A stretch of DNA of 64,000 nucleotides, from NCBI GenBank assembly GCA_022819745.1, contig JAJEGS010000024.1:62001-126000 (forward strand), in the 5' to 3' direction. Position numbers and translations under genes: made by a program. Positions within the stretch are counted from its first letter, which is position 1, and every line of letters begins with the position of its first letter. The notes beneath the pieces were generated by a model. It worked only from the letters and a program-made list of their open reading frames with translations. It did not search any database and was not told the origin of the DNA. Below, in pieces: positions 9,011 to 16,371 of this stretch. Source of the stretch: Candidatus Latescibacterota bacterium (GTDB lineage: Bacteria > Latescibacterota > UBA2968 > UBA8231).

Positions 9011-9766
9011 ATGACCGAAGTAGAGCGATATTTGTTTGACCTACAGGGCTATCTGATCGTCGAGGACGTGTTGGACGCGGAAGCTGTTGCCGAGTTGAAT
9101 CGGCTGATTGACGCTCAAGAGATGGGCGCGGATGTCGAGCAGGCGCAGGGGCGGCTGCACACCGGTGGGTTTTTGACGTGGGGCCAGCCCTTTGTCGATT
9201 TGCTGGATCACGAGCGCATTATGCCACTGCTCAAAGTGATCTTAGGCGACGGCTTCCGGCTCGACCACTACTATGCGATCTACTTGGAGGCGGGTGCTGA
9301 GCGCCTCGGATTGCACGGAGGCAATACGCCCTACGACCCGCCGGAGTACTACCACTTCCGCAATGGACAGATGTACAACGGGCTGACGGTGGTCTCTTGG
9401 AACTTGGCCGATACCGGACCGGCGCAGGGCGGTTTTTGCTGCATTCCGGGCAGCCACAAGGTCAACTATACCTGTCCGCAGGAAATCCGCGAGGCCCATG
9501 TCGAGTCCGGGTGCGTAGTGGTGCCGGAGGCGAAAGCCGGGTCGGTGGTGATTTTTACCGAGGCGCTCACGCATGGTACTGCGCCGTGGCAGGCCGCGCA
9601 TCAGCGGCGCTCGCTGTTGTTCAAATACAGTCCTGGGCAGCAGTCGTGGTCCAAAGGCCACATTAAGCCGCCGGACGGCGTGGCCTTGACCGAGCGGCAG
9701 GCGTTGCTTTTTGAGCCGCCGTACTTCCATGCGCGTGCCTCTCTTTTTGAAGAGGTGCAAGTATAA
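9011..9766 (+). CDS. Phytanoyl-CoA dioxygenase (PhyH) family protein with H-x-G in place of H-x-D
   Basis: 251 residues of the PhyH/Fe(II)-2-oxoglutarate oxygenase fold. Typical parts are present: an N-terminal GYLIVEDVLD, the core FCCIPGSHKVNY, the distal histidine in EALTHGTAPW (His188) and the oxoglutarate-binding arginine in RRSLLFKY. At the usual metal site the motif reads LHGGN (His102, Gly104), so the acidic iron ligand is missing, as in Fe/2OG halogenases, unless another residue serves. The substrate is unknown. The next oxygenase gene starts 22 bases downstream, in the same run as DUF362 and the enolase-superfamily gene. Confidence 0.85.
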   Translation: MTEVERYLFDLQGYLIVEDVLDAEAVAELNRLIDAQEMGADVEQAQGRLHTGGFLTWGQPFVDLLDHERIMPLLKVILGDGFRLDHYYAIYLEAGAERLGLHGGNTPYDPPEYYHFRNGQMYNGLTVVSWNLADTGPAQGGFCCIPGSHKVNYTCPQEIREAHVESGCVVVPEAKAGSVVIFTEALTHGTAPWQAAHQRRSLLFKYSPGQQSWSKGHIKPPDGVALTERQALLFEPPYFHARASLFEEVQV

Positions 9767-9787
9767 AGCGACTGGAGATTTTGAGGT

Positions 9788-10537
9788 ATGGAAATGCTGT
9801 TTCGTCCCTTTGCGTTTGGAGCTGACAAACGGGCCGTACTCGACCGCGATGGGCACTTCGCGCTGCCGGGTGTCCTGACCGACGCGGCTTGCGTCCAGTT
9901 GACCGACGCGCTGGCGCGCATTCAGGCACTGCCACGCGATGATGAGGAATATATCCCCTCGCGCTTTGCCGCTGAATTCGACGCCTATTTGGAGAGCCTG
10001 ATCGGGCATCCGCAACTGCTGGACTTGGTGCGCCGCGTGTTGGGGCCGGAAATCCGCTACGATCACTGCGTGGCGTTGAATCGCGAAGGGGGCAATCCAG
10101 GGAGCAATTGGCACAGCCACGAGTACGCCGATGACGATCCGGCGCTGGGTTTTGTGCGGGTGTTTTTTTACGTCAATGGCTTTGCGGCCGACGATGGTGG
10201 GTTGAAGGTGGTGCCGGGGAGCCATTTGTATCGGGATCCGGGTATTAACGCGGAGTCGGATGCCGCGTTGGCGCAAGGGTGGATGACGGGAAAGGCGCAT
10301 CCGGTTAGCGGTCAACCGCTCGCGATTGAGGAGTTGTCGGTGCCGCAGGGGACAGTGGTGTTGATGTGGACTCATGCGGCGCATGGGGTCAATCCGCGCA
10401 AGGAAGACAGCGACACGCGGTGGTGCGTGGTGTATGCGTATCGCAATCCGGGGCGGGAGTCGCGTGCGCGGTGGCTTAGTCCGAGCTTTGAAAAGAAGCA
10501 GATCAAAGGCGCAGAAGGATTGATGAGTTTGTACTAG
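9788..10537 (+). CDS. Phytanoyl-CoA dioxygenase (PhyH) family protein, H-x-H variant
   Basis: 249 residues with PhyH-family features: GHFALPGVLTDAAC at the N-terminus, VVPGSHLYRDPG in the core, a distal-histidine region (MWTHAAHGVNP) and a downstream arginine (DTRWCVVYAYRNPG). The metal-site motif reads NWHSHEY (His109, Ser110, His111), where canonical enzymes carry H-x-D; Glu112 is one residue off. Together with the preceding paralogue it may form a pair acting on the same small molecule. It is followed after 11 bases by the enolase-superfamily gene, so the genes are almost surely co-transcribed. Substrate unknown. Confidence 0.85.
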   Translation: MEMLFRPFAFGADKRAVLDRDGHFALPGVLTDAACVQLTDALARIQALPRDDEEYIPSRFAAEFDAYLESLIGHPQLLDLVRRVLGPEIRYDHCVALNREGGNPGSNWHSHEYADDDPALGFVRVFFYVNGFAADDGGLKVVPGSHLYRDPGINAESDAALAQGWMTGKAHPVSGQPLAIEELSVPQGTVVLMWTHAAHGVNPRKEDSDTRWCVVYAYRNPGRESRARWLSPSFEKKQIKGAEGLMSLY

Positions 10538-10548
10538 AGAGGAAAAAG

Positions 10549-11664
10549 ATGAAAATCACAGAAATTCGGACGTTTTTGGTGGGGCGGTTTTTGTTGGTAC
10601 GGGTCTATACGGACGAGGGAATCGTCGGCAATGGAGAGGCTGGGTTGTGGGCGCATCACGGGGTGGTGAAAGAGGCTCTGGGGGAGTTGAGTGATTACTA
10701 CGTGGGCAAGGATCCGCTCCGCATGGAGCATCACTATCAGGTGGTGTCGCGGTCGGCCCACTTCATGGGCGCGGCGATGAGTGCGGCGATGAGCGCGATC
10801 GACATGGCGCTGTGGGATATTATGGGGAAGGTGTTGGGGGTGCCGGTGTACCAGTTGTTGGGCGGCAAGTGCCGCGACAAGGTGAAGTTGTTCGAGAATA
10901 TCGGCGGGGATACGGCTGCGGAAGTGCGGCAGAGCGCGCAGGCGCGGGCGGAGCAGGGGTTTACGTCGCTGCGGATGACGCCGTTTGTCAGCGGGTTTGA
11001 GCAGCGCACTGGCACGGCCAACGTTTCGACGGCTGTGGAATTAGTGGCCGCGGCGCGCGAGGCGATTGGGGACGAGGTGGATTTGGGGTTGGAAATCCAT
11101 CGGAACTTGCGGCCGGAGGAGGCGATTGTTTTGGCGACCGAGTTGGAGCCGTTCAAAATACTGTACTACGAAGACCCATTGGCTCCACAGAGCTTGGAGG
11201 CGTTGGAATACATCGCCCGGCACATCAACATCCCCATCGCCACCGGCGAGCGGTGCTACAACATTTTTCAGTTCAAGGACCTGATTGACCGCAAGGTGGT
11301 CAGCCTGATTCGGCCGGACGTGTCGTTGGCGGGCGGATTGACGCAGGTGAAAAAAATTGCCGCGCTGGCGGAGGCAGCTTTCGTGGGCATTTTTCCGCAT
11401 CTGATGGGCAGTCCGGTCAACAACGCGGCTTTCGCGCAGCTAGCCGCGGCCATTCCCAACTACACGCACACCGAGCACAACGCCCTCAACGGGCCGATGA
11501 CCGAGATCGTCGATGGGCAGCTACAAGTCGAAGGCGGCTATCGGCTGCTGACAGATCGGCCGGGGATTGGGGTTGAAATAGTCGAGGACGCGCTGGCGAA
11601 ATATCCGTACGAGCGCTGGGCGATTAAGGGCAGTTTTCATGCCGACGGCTCGGTGGCACACTAG
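10549..11664 (+). CDS. Mandelate racemase/muconate-lactonizing (enolase superfamily) dehydratase
   Basis: 371 residues covering the full length expected for the superfamily. The capping domain is N-terminal (MKITEIRTFLV...). The barrel carries the three metal-ligand regions LEIHRN (about 180), YYEDP (about 206) and ATGER (about 232), then RPDVSLAGG and FPHLMGSP. The pattern is closest to acid-sugar dehydratases (galactonate/mannonate type), which remove water from aldonic acids to give 2-keto-3-deoxy sugars. That would fit the DapA-family aldolase encoded two genes later, with the defence nuclease gene lying between. Ribosome-binding site GAGAGGAAAAAG precedes the ATG. Confidence 0.85.
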   Translation: MKITEIRTFLVGRFLLVRVYTDEGIVGNGEAGLWAHHGVVKEALGELSDYYVGKDPLRMEHHYQVVSRSAHFMGAAMSAAMSAIDMALWDIMGKVLGVPVYQLLGGKCRDKVKLFENIGGDTAAEVRQSAQARAEQGFTSLRMTPFVSGFEQRTGTANVSTAVELVAAAREAIGDEVDLGLEIHRNLRPEEAIVLATELEPFKILYYEDPLAPQSLEALEYIARHINIPIATGERCYNIFQFKDLIDRKVVSLIRPDVSLAGGLTQVKKIAALAEAAFVGIFPHLMGSPVNNAAFAQLAAAIPNYTHTEHNALNGPMTEIVDGQLQVEGGYRLLTDRPGIGVEIVEDALAKYPYERWAIKGSFHADGSVAH

Positions 11665-11673
11665 GAGGCCCTC

Positions 11674-13368
11674 ATGTTTAAGAAAATCTATCTTGATCCA
11701 GAAAATAGGCGTTTTTCCGAGATCATGTCTAATAATAGGCGGTACATTGTACCACCTTTTCAGCGAGACTATTCTTGGGAAGACGAACAGTGGGAGGAAC
11801 TGTGGGAGGATATTGAGCAGATGCAGCAAAGCCAGATTCAGCATTTTATGGGCTATCTGGTTTTGCAGACCGAGGATGGAAAGAGCTTTCAAATTATCGA
11901 TGGCCAGCAACGTATAACGACTGTTTCTATTATTATACTAGCAGTGCTGAAAACATTGCAAGCATTGGTCGATGACCAAATAGATAAAGAGGCCAATGAA
12001 CAAAGGATAGAGGAATACAAAAGGACCTATATCGGAGTTTTTGACTCCATTACGCTTACGACATCACCGAAGCTAGTGCTGAATCGACACAACAATCAGC
12101 ACTTTCGGGCCATGGTAGAAAGGTTGGAGGTTCCCACTAGGCGCAGGCTCACAAAGACAAACCGGGCCCTGAATAGGGCATTTGAGTTTTTTGTAAATAA
12201 ACTTTCTCAAAAGAAAAAAGATGGCAAAACTCTGGCGACTCTAGTGGGGGATATAGCAGATGGGCTACTCTTTACAGCGATTACCGTTAAAGATGATTTG
12301 AATGCCTATACTGTTTTTGAGACTCTCAATGCACGTGGAGTACATTTAGCGACTCCAGATTTATTGAAAAACTACCTTCTCTCAACTTTTGCAAGTCATC
12401 CGGCTTTTCATACTGATGAAAACCTTGATGACTTTGCGGGACGCTGGCAAATTATTATTGAGCAACTAGGCGAGACTGAGTTCACTAATTTTCTCCGAAG
12501 TCATAGGGGAATGACTAATCCTCTCCCACACAAGAGAGAACTTTACAGGTTGCTCAGGAGAGAGATCGATACAGCCGAAAAGGTCATTCCCTATCTTGAA
12601 AAACTTGAAGATCGGGCTCCAGTCTATGCTGCTCTACAAGAACCTCATGACGATTTTTGGAAAGAACGAGAAGGGAGGTATATACAAGCGCGGCCCCATT
12701 TAGAAGTCCTTAAATTGTTTGGTATTAAAACGCCTCTCAGTCTACTTATGGCAGGATATGAAAAGTTTTCACCGCAAGAGTTTATTAAGCTACTAAACTG
12801 TATCGAAGTGTTGACACTGCGCTATAATGTTATTTGCAATCTAGCAACCAATGATCAGGAGCGGATGTATAATATTACTGCCAACCAGTTGATAAATGAA
12901 GACTTATCTTTGCAAGAGGTAATGGATAGGCTAAAGCCAATCTATCCGCACGATGTAGAGGTGCGCCAGCGCTTTGGGGACAAGAGTATGCCAAGTCGCC
13001 GAAGTAACAAAAAAATTATGTTTCTATTGCGAGAGATTGAAATGCATTTAAGCGGTCGAGCCCCCCAAAATCTGACACTCGAACATGTGTTGCCGTACAA
13101 TCCAGGAGACGATTGGCAGGCTTATTTTGGTCGTGAGACCTATGAAAATGCGATTGACCGCTTGGGTAATATGGCCTTGCTGCCTTCGAATCAAAACATG
13201 GGGCAGGAAGTTTTTGAACAAAAAAGAGAGATACTACAGGCCAGCGAGTTTCGGATTAATAGGCATATCGCTGAGTATCCGGAATGGAACATGAACTGCT
13301 TAGAGGAACATCAAAGATGGTTAGCGAAGCAGGCAACAGCGGTGTGGAAGATATCTGAATACGCTTAG
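11674..13368 (+). CDS. GmrSD-type DUF262/DUF1524 defence endonuclease
   Basis: 564 residues. The N-terminal DUF262 (ParB/Srx-like) part shows PPFQRDYSW (about residues 27-35) and the IIDGQQRITT nucleotide-binding motif (about 74-83). The C-terminal DUF1524 HNH-like nuclease part shows LEHVLPYN (His near 471), RLGNMALLPSNQN and the downstream F-x-x-K segment. Single-chain proteins of this type act as modification-dependent (type IV) restriction or anti-phage nucleases (GmrSD, BrxU, SspE relatives). The gene is visibly AT-richer than both neighbours and splits an otherwise catabolic operon, which points to recent transfer. AGGAGG lies upstream of the ATG, only nine bases after the enolase-family stop. 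Confidence 0.88.
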   Translation: MFKKIYLDPENRRFSEIMSNNRRYIVPPFQRDYSWEDEQWEELWEDIEQMQQSQIQHFMGYLVLQTEDGKSFQIIDGQQRITTVSIIILAVLKTLQALVDDQIDKEANEQRIEEYKRTYIGVFDSITLTTSPKLVLNRHNNQHFRAMVERLEVPTRRRLTKTNRALNRAFEFFVNKLSQKKKDGKTLATLVGDIADGLLFTAITVKDDLNAYTVFETLNARGVHLATPDLLKNYLLSTFASHPAFHTDENLDDFAGRWQIIIEQLGETEFTNFLRSHRGMTNPLPHKRELYRLLRREIDTAEKVIPYLEKLEDRAPVYAALQEPHDDFWKEREGRYIQARPHLEVLKLFGIKTPLSLLMAGYEKFSPQEFIKLLNCIEVLTLRYNVICNLATNDQERMYNITANQLINEDLSLQEVMDRLKPIYPHDVEVRQRFGDKSMPSRRSNKKIMFLLREIEMHLSGRAPQNLTLEHVLPYNPGDDWQAYFGRETYENAIDRLGNMALLPSNQNMGQEVFEQKREILQASEFRINRHIAEYPEWNMNCLEEHQRWLAKQATAVWKISEYA

Positions 13369-13381
13369 GTAGGAGAACGCA

Positions 13382-14293
13382 ATGATCGACCATGCCTTGC
13401 GGGATCAGCTAAGGGATGTCCACGCCTATGCGCTGACCATTTATCAGCGCGATGATCTCTACGCACTCGATTTGGATGGGTTTGCGCGCAATATAGCGTG
13501 GGCTGCGGATCGGGGGGTGCGGGTTTTTGTGGTGGCTGGCGGGACCGGTGAAAACGACGCGTTGGCTCCGCCCGAGCGCTTAGCACTCGCCGAGTGTGCG
13601 CTGGCGACGGTGGGCGAGCGGGCGCTGGTGGTGCCGACCTTGCCCGGCAACTTGGGCGAGGCCGCGGACTTAGCACCGCGCTACGAGGCGTTGGGATTGC
13701 GCGTGGCGCTGGCGATGGCACCCTACACGCGCCACCAAGTGCCCGAAGATCCCGAAGGCGTGTATCAATACTACGAGGCATTGGGGACGCGGTCGGGGTT
13801 GGCGTTGATGCCCTACAATACGCAGGGCTGGTCGGCCGAACTATTCGAGCGGCTGGCCGCGGTGCCGCAGATTGCCGCGATCAAGGATCCCTGCGTTGAG
13901 CCGCACCACCTCTTCCGCGCCATCAAGCGGCTCGGCGACCGCTTCGTCTGGATCGGCAACAAGCGCCACGACCCGGGTGTGTTGCACTTCCGCTTCCAAG
14001 CCGGGATCGAGGGCTTTACCGCTGGTTTTGTCAACTTCGCTCCGCAGCTTGAGCTGGCGCTTTTTGCGGCCGCGCAACAACAGGACTGGCCGCAGATGAT
14101 TGAGTTGCAGGAGCAGTTGGCTCCCTTGGAGCGGTTGCGCTCGCGCTTTGACGACGCCGGCATGCTCAAGGCGACGATGGAATTGATGGGGTTGGCTGGG
14201 GGTGTGGTGCGTCCTCCCCGGATTGACGTGCCGCCGGAGGGGCGCGAGGCGATCGAACAGGAGTTGCAGCGCTTGGGGGTTTTGGGCGCATAA
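13382..14293 (+). CDS. DapA-family (dihydrodipicolinate synthase/aldolase) protein
   Basis: 303 residues, the usual length for the family. The Schiff-base lysine lies in AAIKDP (about residue 168), the family tyrosine in LMPYNTQG (about 143), and the N-terminal GGTGEN segment matches the pyruvate-carboxylate binding loop. Members cleave or form 2-keto-3-deoxy acids, dehydrate 5-dehydro-4-deoxyglucarate, or make dihydrodipicolinate. With an acid-sugar dehydratase in the same run, sugar-acid breakdown is more likely than lysine synthesis. TAGGAG precedes the ATG. Good codon and GC match to the flanking genes other than the DUF262 nuclease. Confidence 0.85.
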   Translation: MIDHALRDQLRDVHAYALTIYQRDDLYALDLDGFARNIAWAADRGVRVFVVAGGTGENDALAPPERLALAECALATVGERALVVPTLPGNLGEAADLAPRYEALGLRVALAMAPYTRHQVPEDPEGVYQYYEALGTRSGLALMPYNTQGWSAELFERLAAVPQIAAIKDPCVEPHHLFRAIKRLGDRFVWIGNKRHDPGVLHFRFQAGIEGFTAGFVNFAPQLELALFAAAQQQDWPQMIELQEQLAPLERLRSRFDDAGMLKATMELMGLAGGVVRPPRIDVPPEGREAIEQELQRLGVLGA

Positions 14294-14325
14294 CATCTGC
14301 GTTTATCTGCGGATGAACGTAGATG
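14294..14325 (+). repeat. Hairpin repeat directly after the DapA-family stop
   Basis: A 14-base stem (14294-14307 with 14312-14325, two mismatches that become G-U pairs in RNA) encloses a TGCG loop, starting at the base after the TAA. No T-run follows, so it is a REP-like hairpin or 3'-end stabiliser rather than a classic terminator. Confidence 0.5.
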
Positions 14326-14415
14326 GTCGCAGAACAGTATGGACAAGACGATCTACCCATCGAATCGTTCAAGTCATTCAGGACTGCTATATGAGCGGGC
14401 ATTCGCTAGGTTCTG

Positions 14416-16368
14416 ATGGACGATTCCGCCGTGCGCAAGCAAATGTTGCCTTTGCTCCCCATTACCTTGTTGGGAGTGGCCGTCGATCTGTGGCTGCGGC
14501 CGACGCTCGATTTGCGCTTGATGCAGTGGGTGTGGTGGGGGCTGTCGGTGGCGTTTTCGCTGGTGATGTGGCAGGGTCTGTTTGTGATTAGCTGCCGGTT
14601 GCGCCCGCGCTGGCAAGCTGCGTTTGTCCTCGTCGTCGGCTTAGTAGTCTCCGTCTTGGCCCTGATATGGCTTGGCTTCCACGAGATATTCTATTGCTGG
14701 CCAACGGCCTACGCGCTCGTGCATTCGGCGGGCCATCCGCGCGAGGCTTGGGGGTATATCATCAATGAGGCCGATTGGGGGGATGCGGTCGTTTGGGTGG
14801 CCATTGTGGCCGTTATCGTGGGCTGGTGGTGCTACAAGCTGCGCCTGGGTCGTCGGTTAGACTTCGGCGAGGCTTCGACGGACTTCGGCGAGCTCAGTCG
14901 AGTCGTGAGCTCAGCCGAACCGCTCAGTCGAGTCGCGCACGGCAGAGTTTTCCGGTCTCAGGATTGGGGCCGCATTTTGGCCGCGCTGTGCTTGGCCGGG
15001 TTGGTGGCTTTTGGCGCGGTGCATCGCCATGCGAGCATCATGGTGCCGGATGCGGCGGCCGCGAAGCTGGCTGTTGACCTTGCCATCCACTCGCTCGTCG
15101 GCGGGGTACACGGGCGCTTGTTGCAGGCGAGCCGTCCGGCTGCTGCTGCTATCTACAGCGGCTCACCCGTGGATGCGAGTGCGCCCAATCTCATCGTGGT
15201 GCTTGGGGAAAGCGTCGCGCTCAGCCGCATGGATATCTACGGATACGAACGGCAAACCACGCCTCGACTGGCGGCGTTGCGCAAGGCGCGGTCCGCGGAT
15301 TGGGTGCAAATGGACAAGGCCGTGTCCAATGCCACGGCGACTAAGGTAGCACTGCCGGCCATGCTGACTGGGCTGTTCCCGTCGCGCACGCCCGTAGAGC
15401 AGCACACCTTCCCGCTGCTGTGGCACTACGCCCACGCCGCCGGCTACCAGACCGCGCTGATCTCGGCACAGAGTTACGCTTGGAACAATCTCGAAGGTTT
15501 TTTCGTCGATGACGCGCTGGATCACGTGTTTACGCTCGAGCGCTCGGACGCTGAGATCGTCAACTCCGAAGGTATGGATGATCGCCGGATGATAGCGGAG
15601 GCCTTGGCAACTATCGACCGCTTTGCCGCGCGCGGTCCGTTTGTGGTGGCTCTGCAATTCAATTGCACGCACTATCCGGGGTACTCGCCGCCGGATTGGC
15701 AGCCGTGGCCGGACGCGAGCTACGATAATGCGGTGGCCTATATGGACCACCTGCTCGGACGGCTGTTTGACCACCTCGCCGCAGAGGGCCTAGCGGCGAA
15801 TACGATTGTGCTCTTTGTGGCCGACCACGGCGAAGACCTCGATGGCGTTCACAAACTCCACCGCACGGATTCGTATTACCAGACGGCGATTGCCGTTCCG
15901 TTTTTTGCCGTCGTGCCCGAGCGGCAGCGGCAGCGGTTAGGGGCAGGTTGGGAGCAATGGCGAAAGAACGCACAGGTGCGCGTCGCGTTGACGGACTTGG
16001 TGCCGACTGCGCTGGACTTGCTCGGACTGTCCGCGGATTCCACGGTCGCTGCGTGGCAGGAGCGACTGGACGGCCGCTCGCTTCTGCGGCCGCTTGATCC
16101 CGACCGTCTGATTGTAGTGGTCAACACGGACGAACACGTGCAGTGGTCGCGCAAAGGCTACGCAATTGTGGCCGACGATTGGAAGTACATCAACTATAGC
16201 TGGCGCGGCTCCATGCTGTTCGACTTGGCGACTGACGCGTTGGAACAGCGCGATTTGCTGGCGGGGGACGAGTCTGCGCTGAGCCGAAGCGGGCAGCGGC
16301 ATTTGCGCCGCGTGCGCGATTTGGTCGCGGAAACGCCCGTGCTGGCCGACATCCACATGGAGTATTGA
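14416..16368 (+). CDS. EptA/LTA-synthase-like membrane phosphatase-superfamily transferase
   Basis: 650 residues. About five N-terminal membrane segments (residues about 10-200) precede a periplasmic alkaline-phosphatase-superfamily domain: VVLGESVALSRMDIYGYERQTTP (metal-ligand Glu), the nucleophile region NATATKVALPAMLTGLFPSR (Thr near 308) and FVADHGED (about 470) followed by a His region. This is the layout of phosphoethanolamine transferases (EptA, CptA) and lipoteichoic-acid synthases, which move a phospholipid headgroup onto lipid A, glycans or glycerol. The target here is unknown. The nucleotidyltransferase two genes on could supply an activated headgroup. A palindromic repeat is embedded in the linker before the last membrane segment. 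Confidence 0.8.
   Translation: MDDSAVRKQMLPLLPITLLGVAVDLWLRPTLDLRLMQWVWWGLSVAFSLVMWQGLFVISCRLRPRWQAAFVLVVGLVVSVLALIWLGFHEIFYCWPTAYALVHSAGHPREAWGYIINEADWGDAVVWVAIVAVIVGWWCYKLRLGRRLDFGEASTDFGELSRVVSSAEPLSRVAHGRVFRSQDWGRILAALCLAGLVAFGAVHRHASIMVPDAAAAKLAVDLAIHSLVGGVHGRLLQASRPAAAAIYSGSPVDASAPNLIVVLGESVALSRMDIYGYERQTTPRLAALRKARSADWVQMDKAVSNATATKVALPAMLTGLFPSRTPVEQHTFPLLWHYAHAAGYQTALISAQSYAWNNLEGFFVDDALDHVFTLERSDAEIVNSEGMDDRRMIAEALATIDRFAARGPFVVALQFNCTHYPGYSPPDWQPWPDASYDNAVAYMDHLLGRLFDHLAAEGLAANTIVLFVADHGEDLDGVHKLHRTDSYYQTAIAVPFFAVVPERQRQRLGAGWEQWRKNAQVRVALTDLVPTALDLLGLSADSTVAAWQERLDGRSLLRPLDPDRLIVVVNTDEHVQWSRKGYAIVADDWKYINYSWRGSMLFDLATDALEQRDLLAGDESALSRSGQRHLRRVRDLVAETPVLADIHMEY
14884..14919 (+). 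repeat. REP-like palindrome inside the EptA-like coding region
   Basis: TTCGGCGAGCTCA and TGAGCTCAGCCGAA flank a nine-base loop. GACTTCGGCGAG also occurs 21 bases earlier (14860), and CTCAGTCGAGTCG is repeated at 14893 and 14923 with a 30-base spacing. In frame it encodes a low-complexity linker (DFGELSRVVSSAEPLSRVA). Confidence 0.6.
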
Positions 16369-16371
16369 AGT

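Noticed and set aside
9242..10384. 380-residue minus-strand open frame across the two PhyH genes
   Set aside because: Spans two well-supported genes and their intergenic gap on the other strand; composition is that of a shadow frame.
14294..14325. Hairpin after the DapA-family gene as a Rho-independent terminator
   Set aside because: No T-run follows the stem, so it is listed as a repeat instead.
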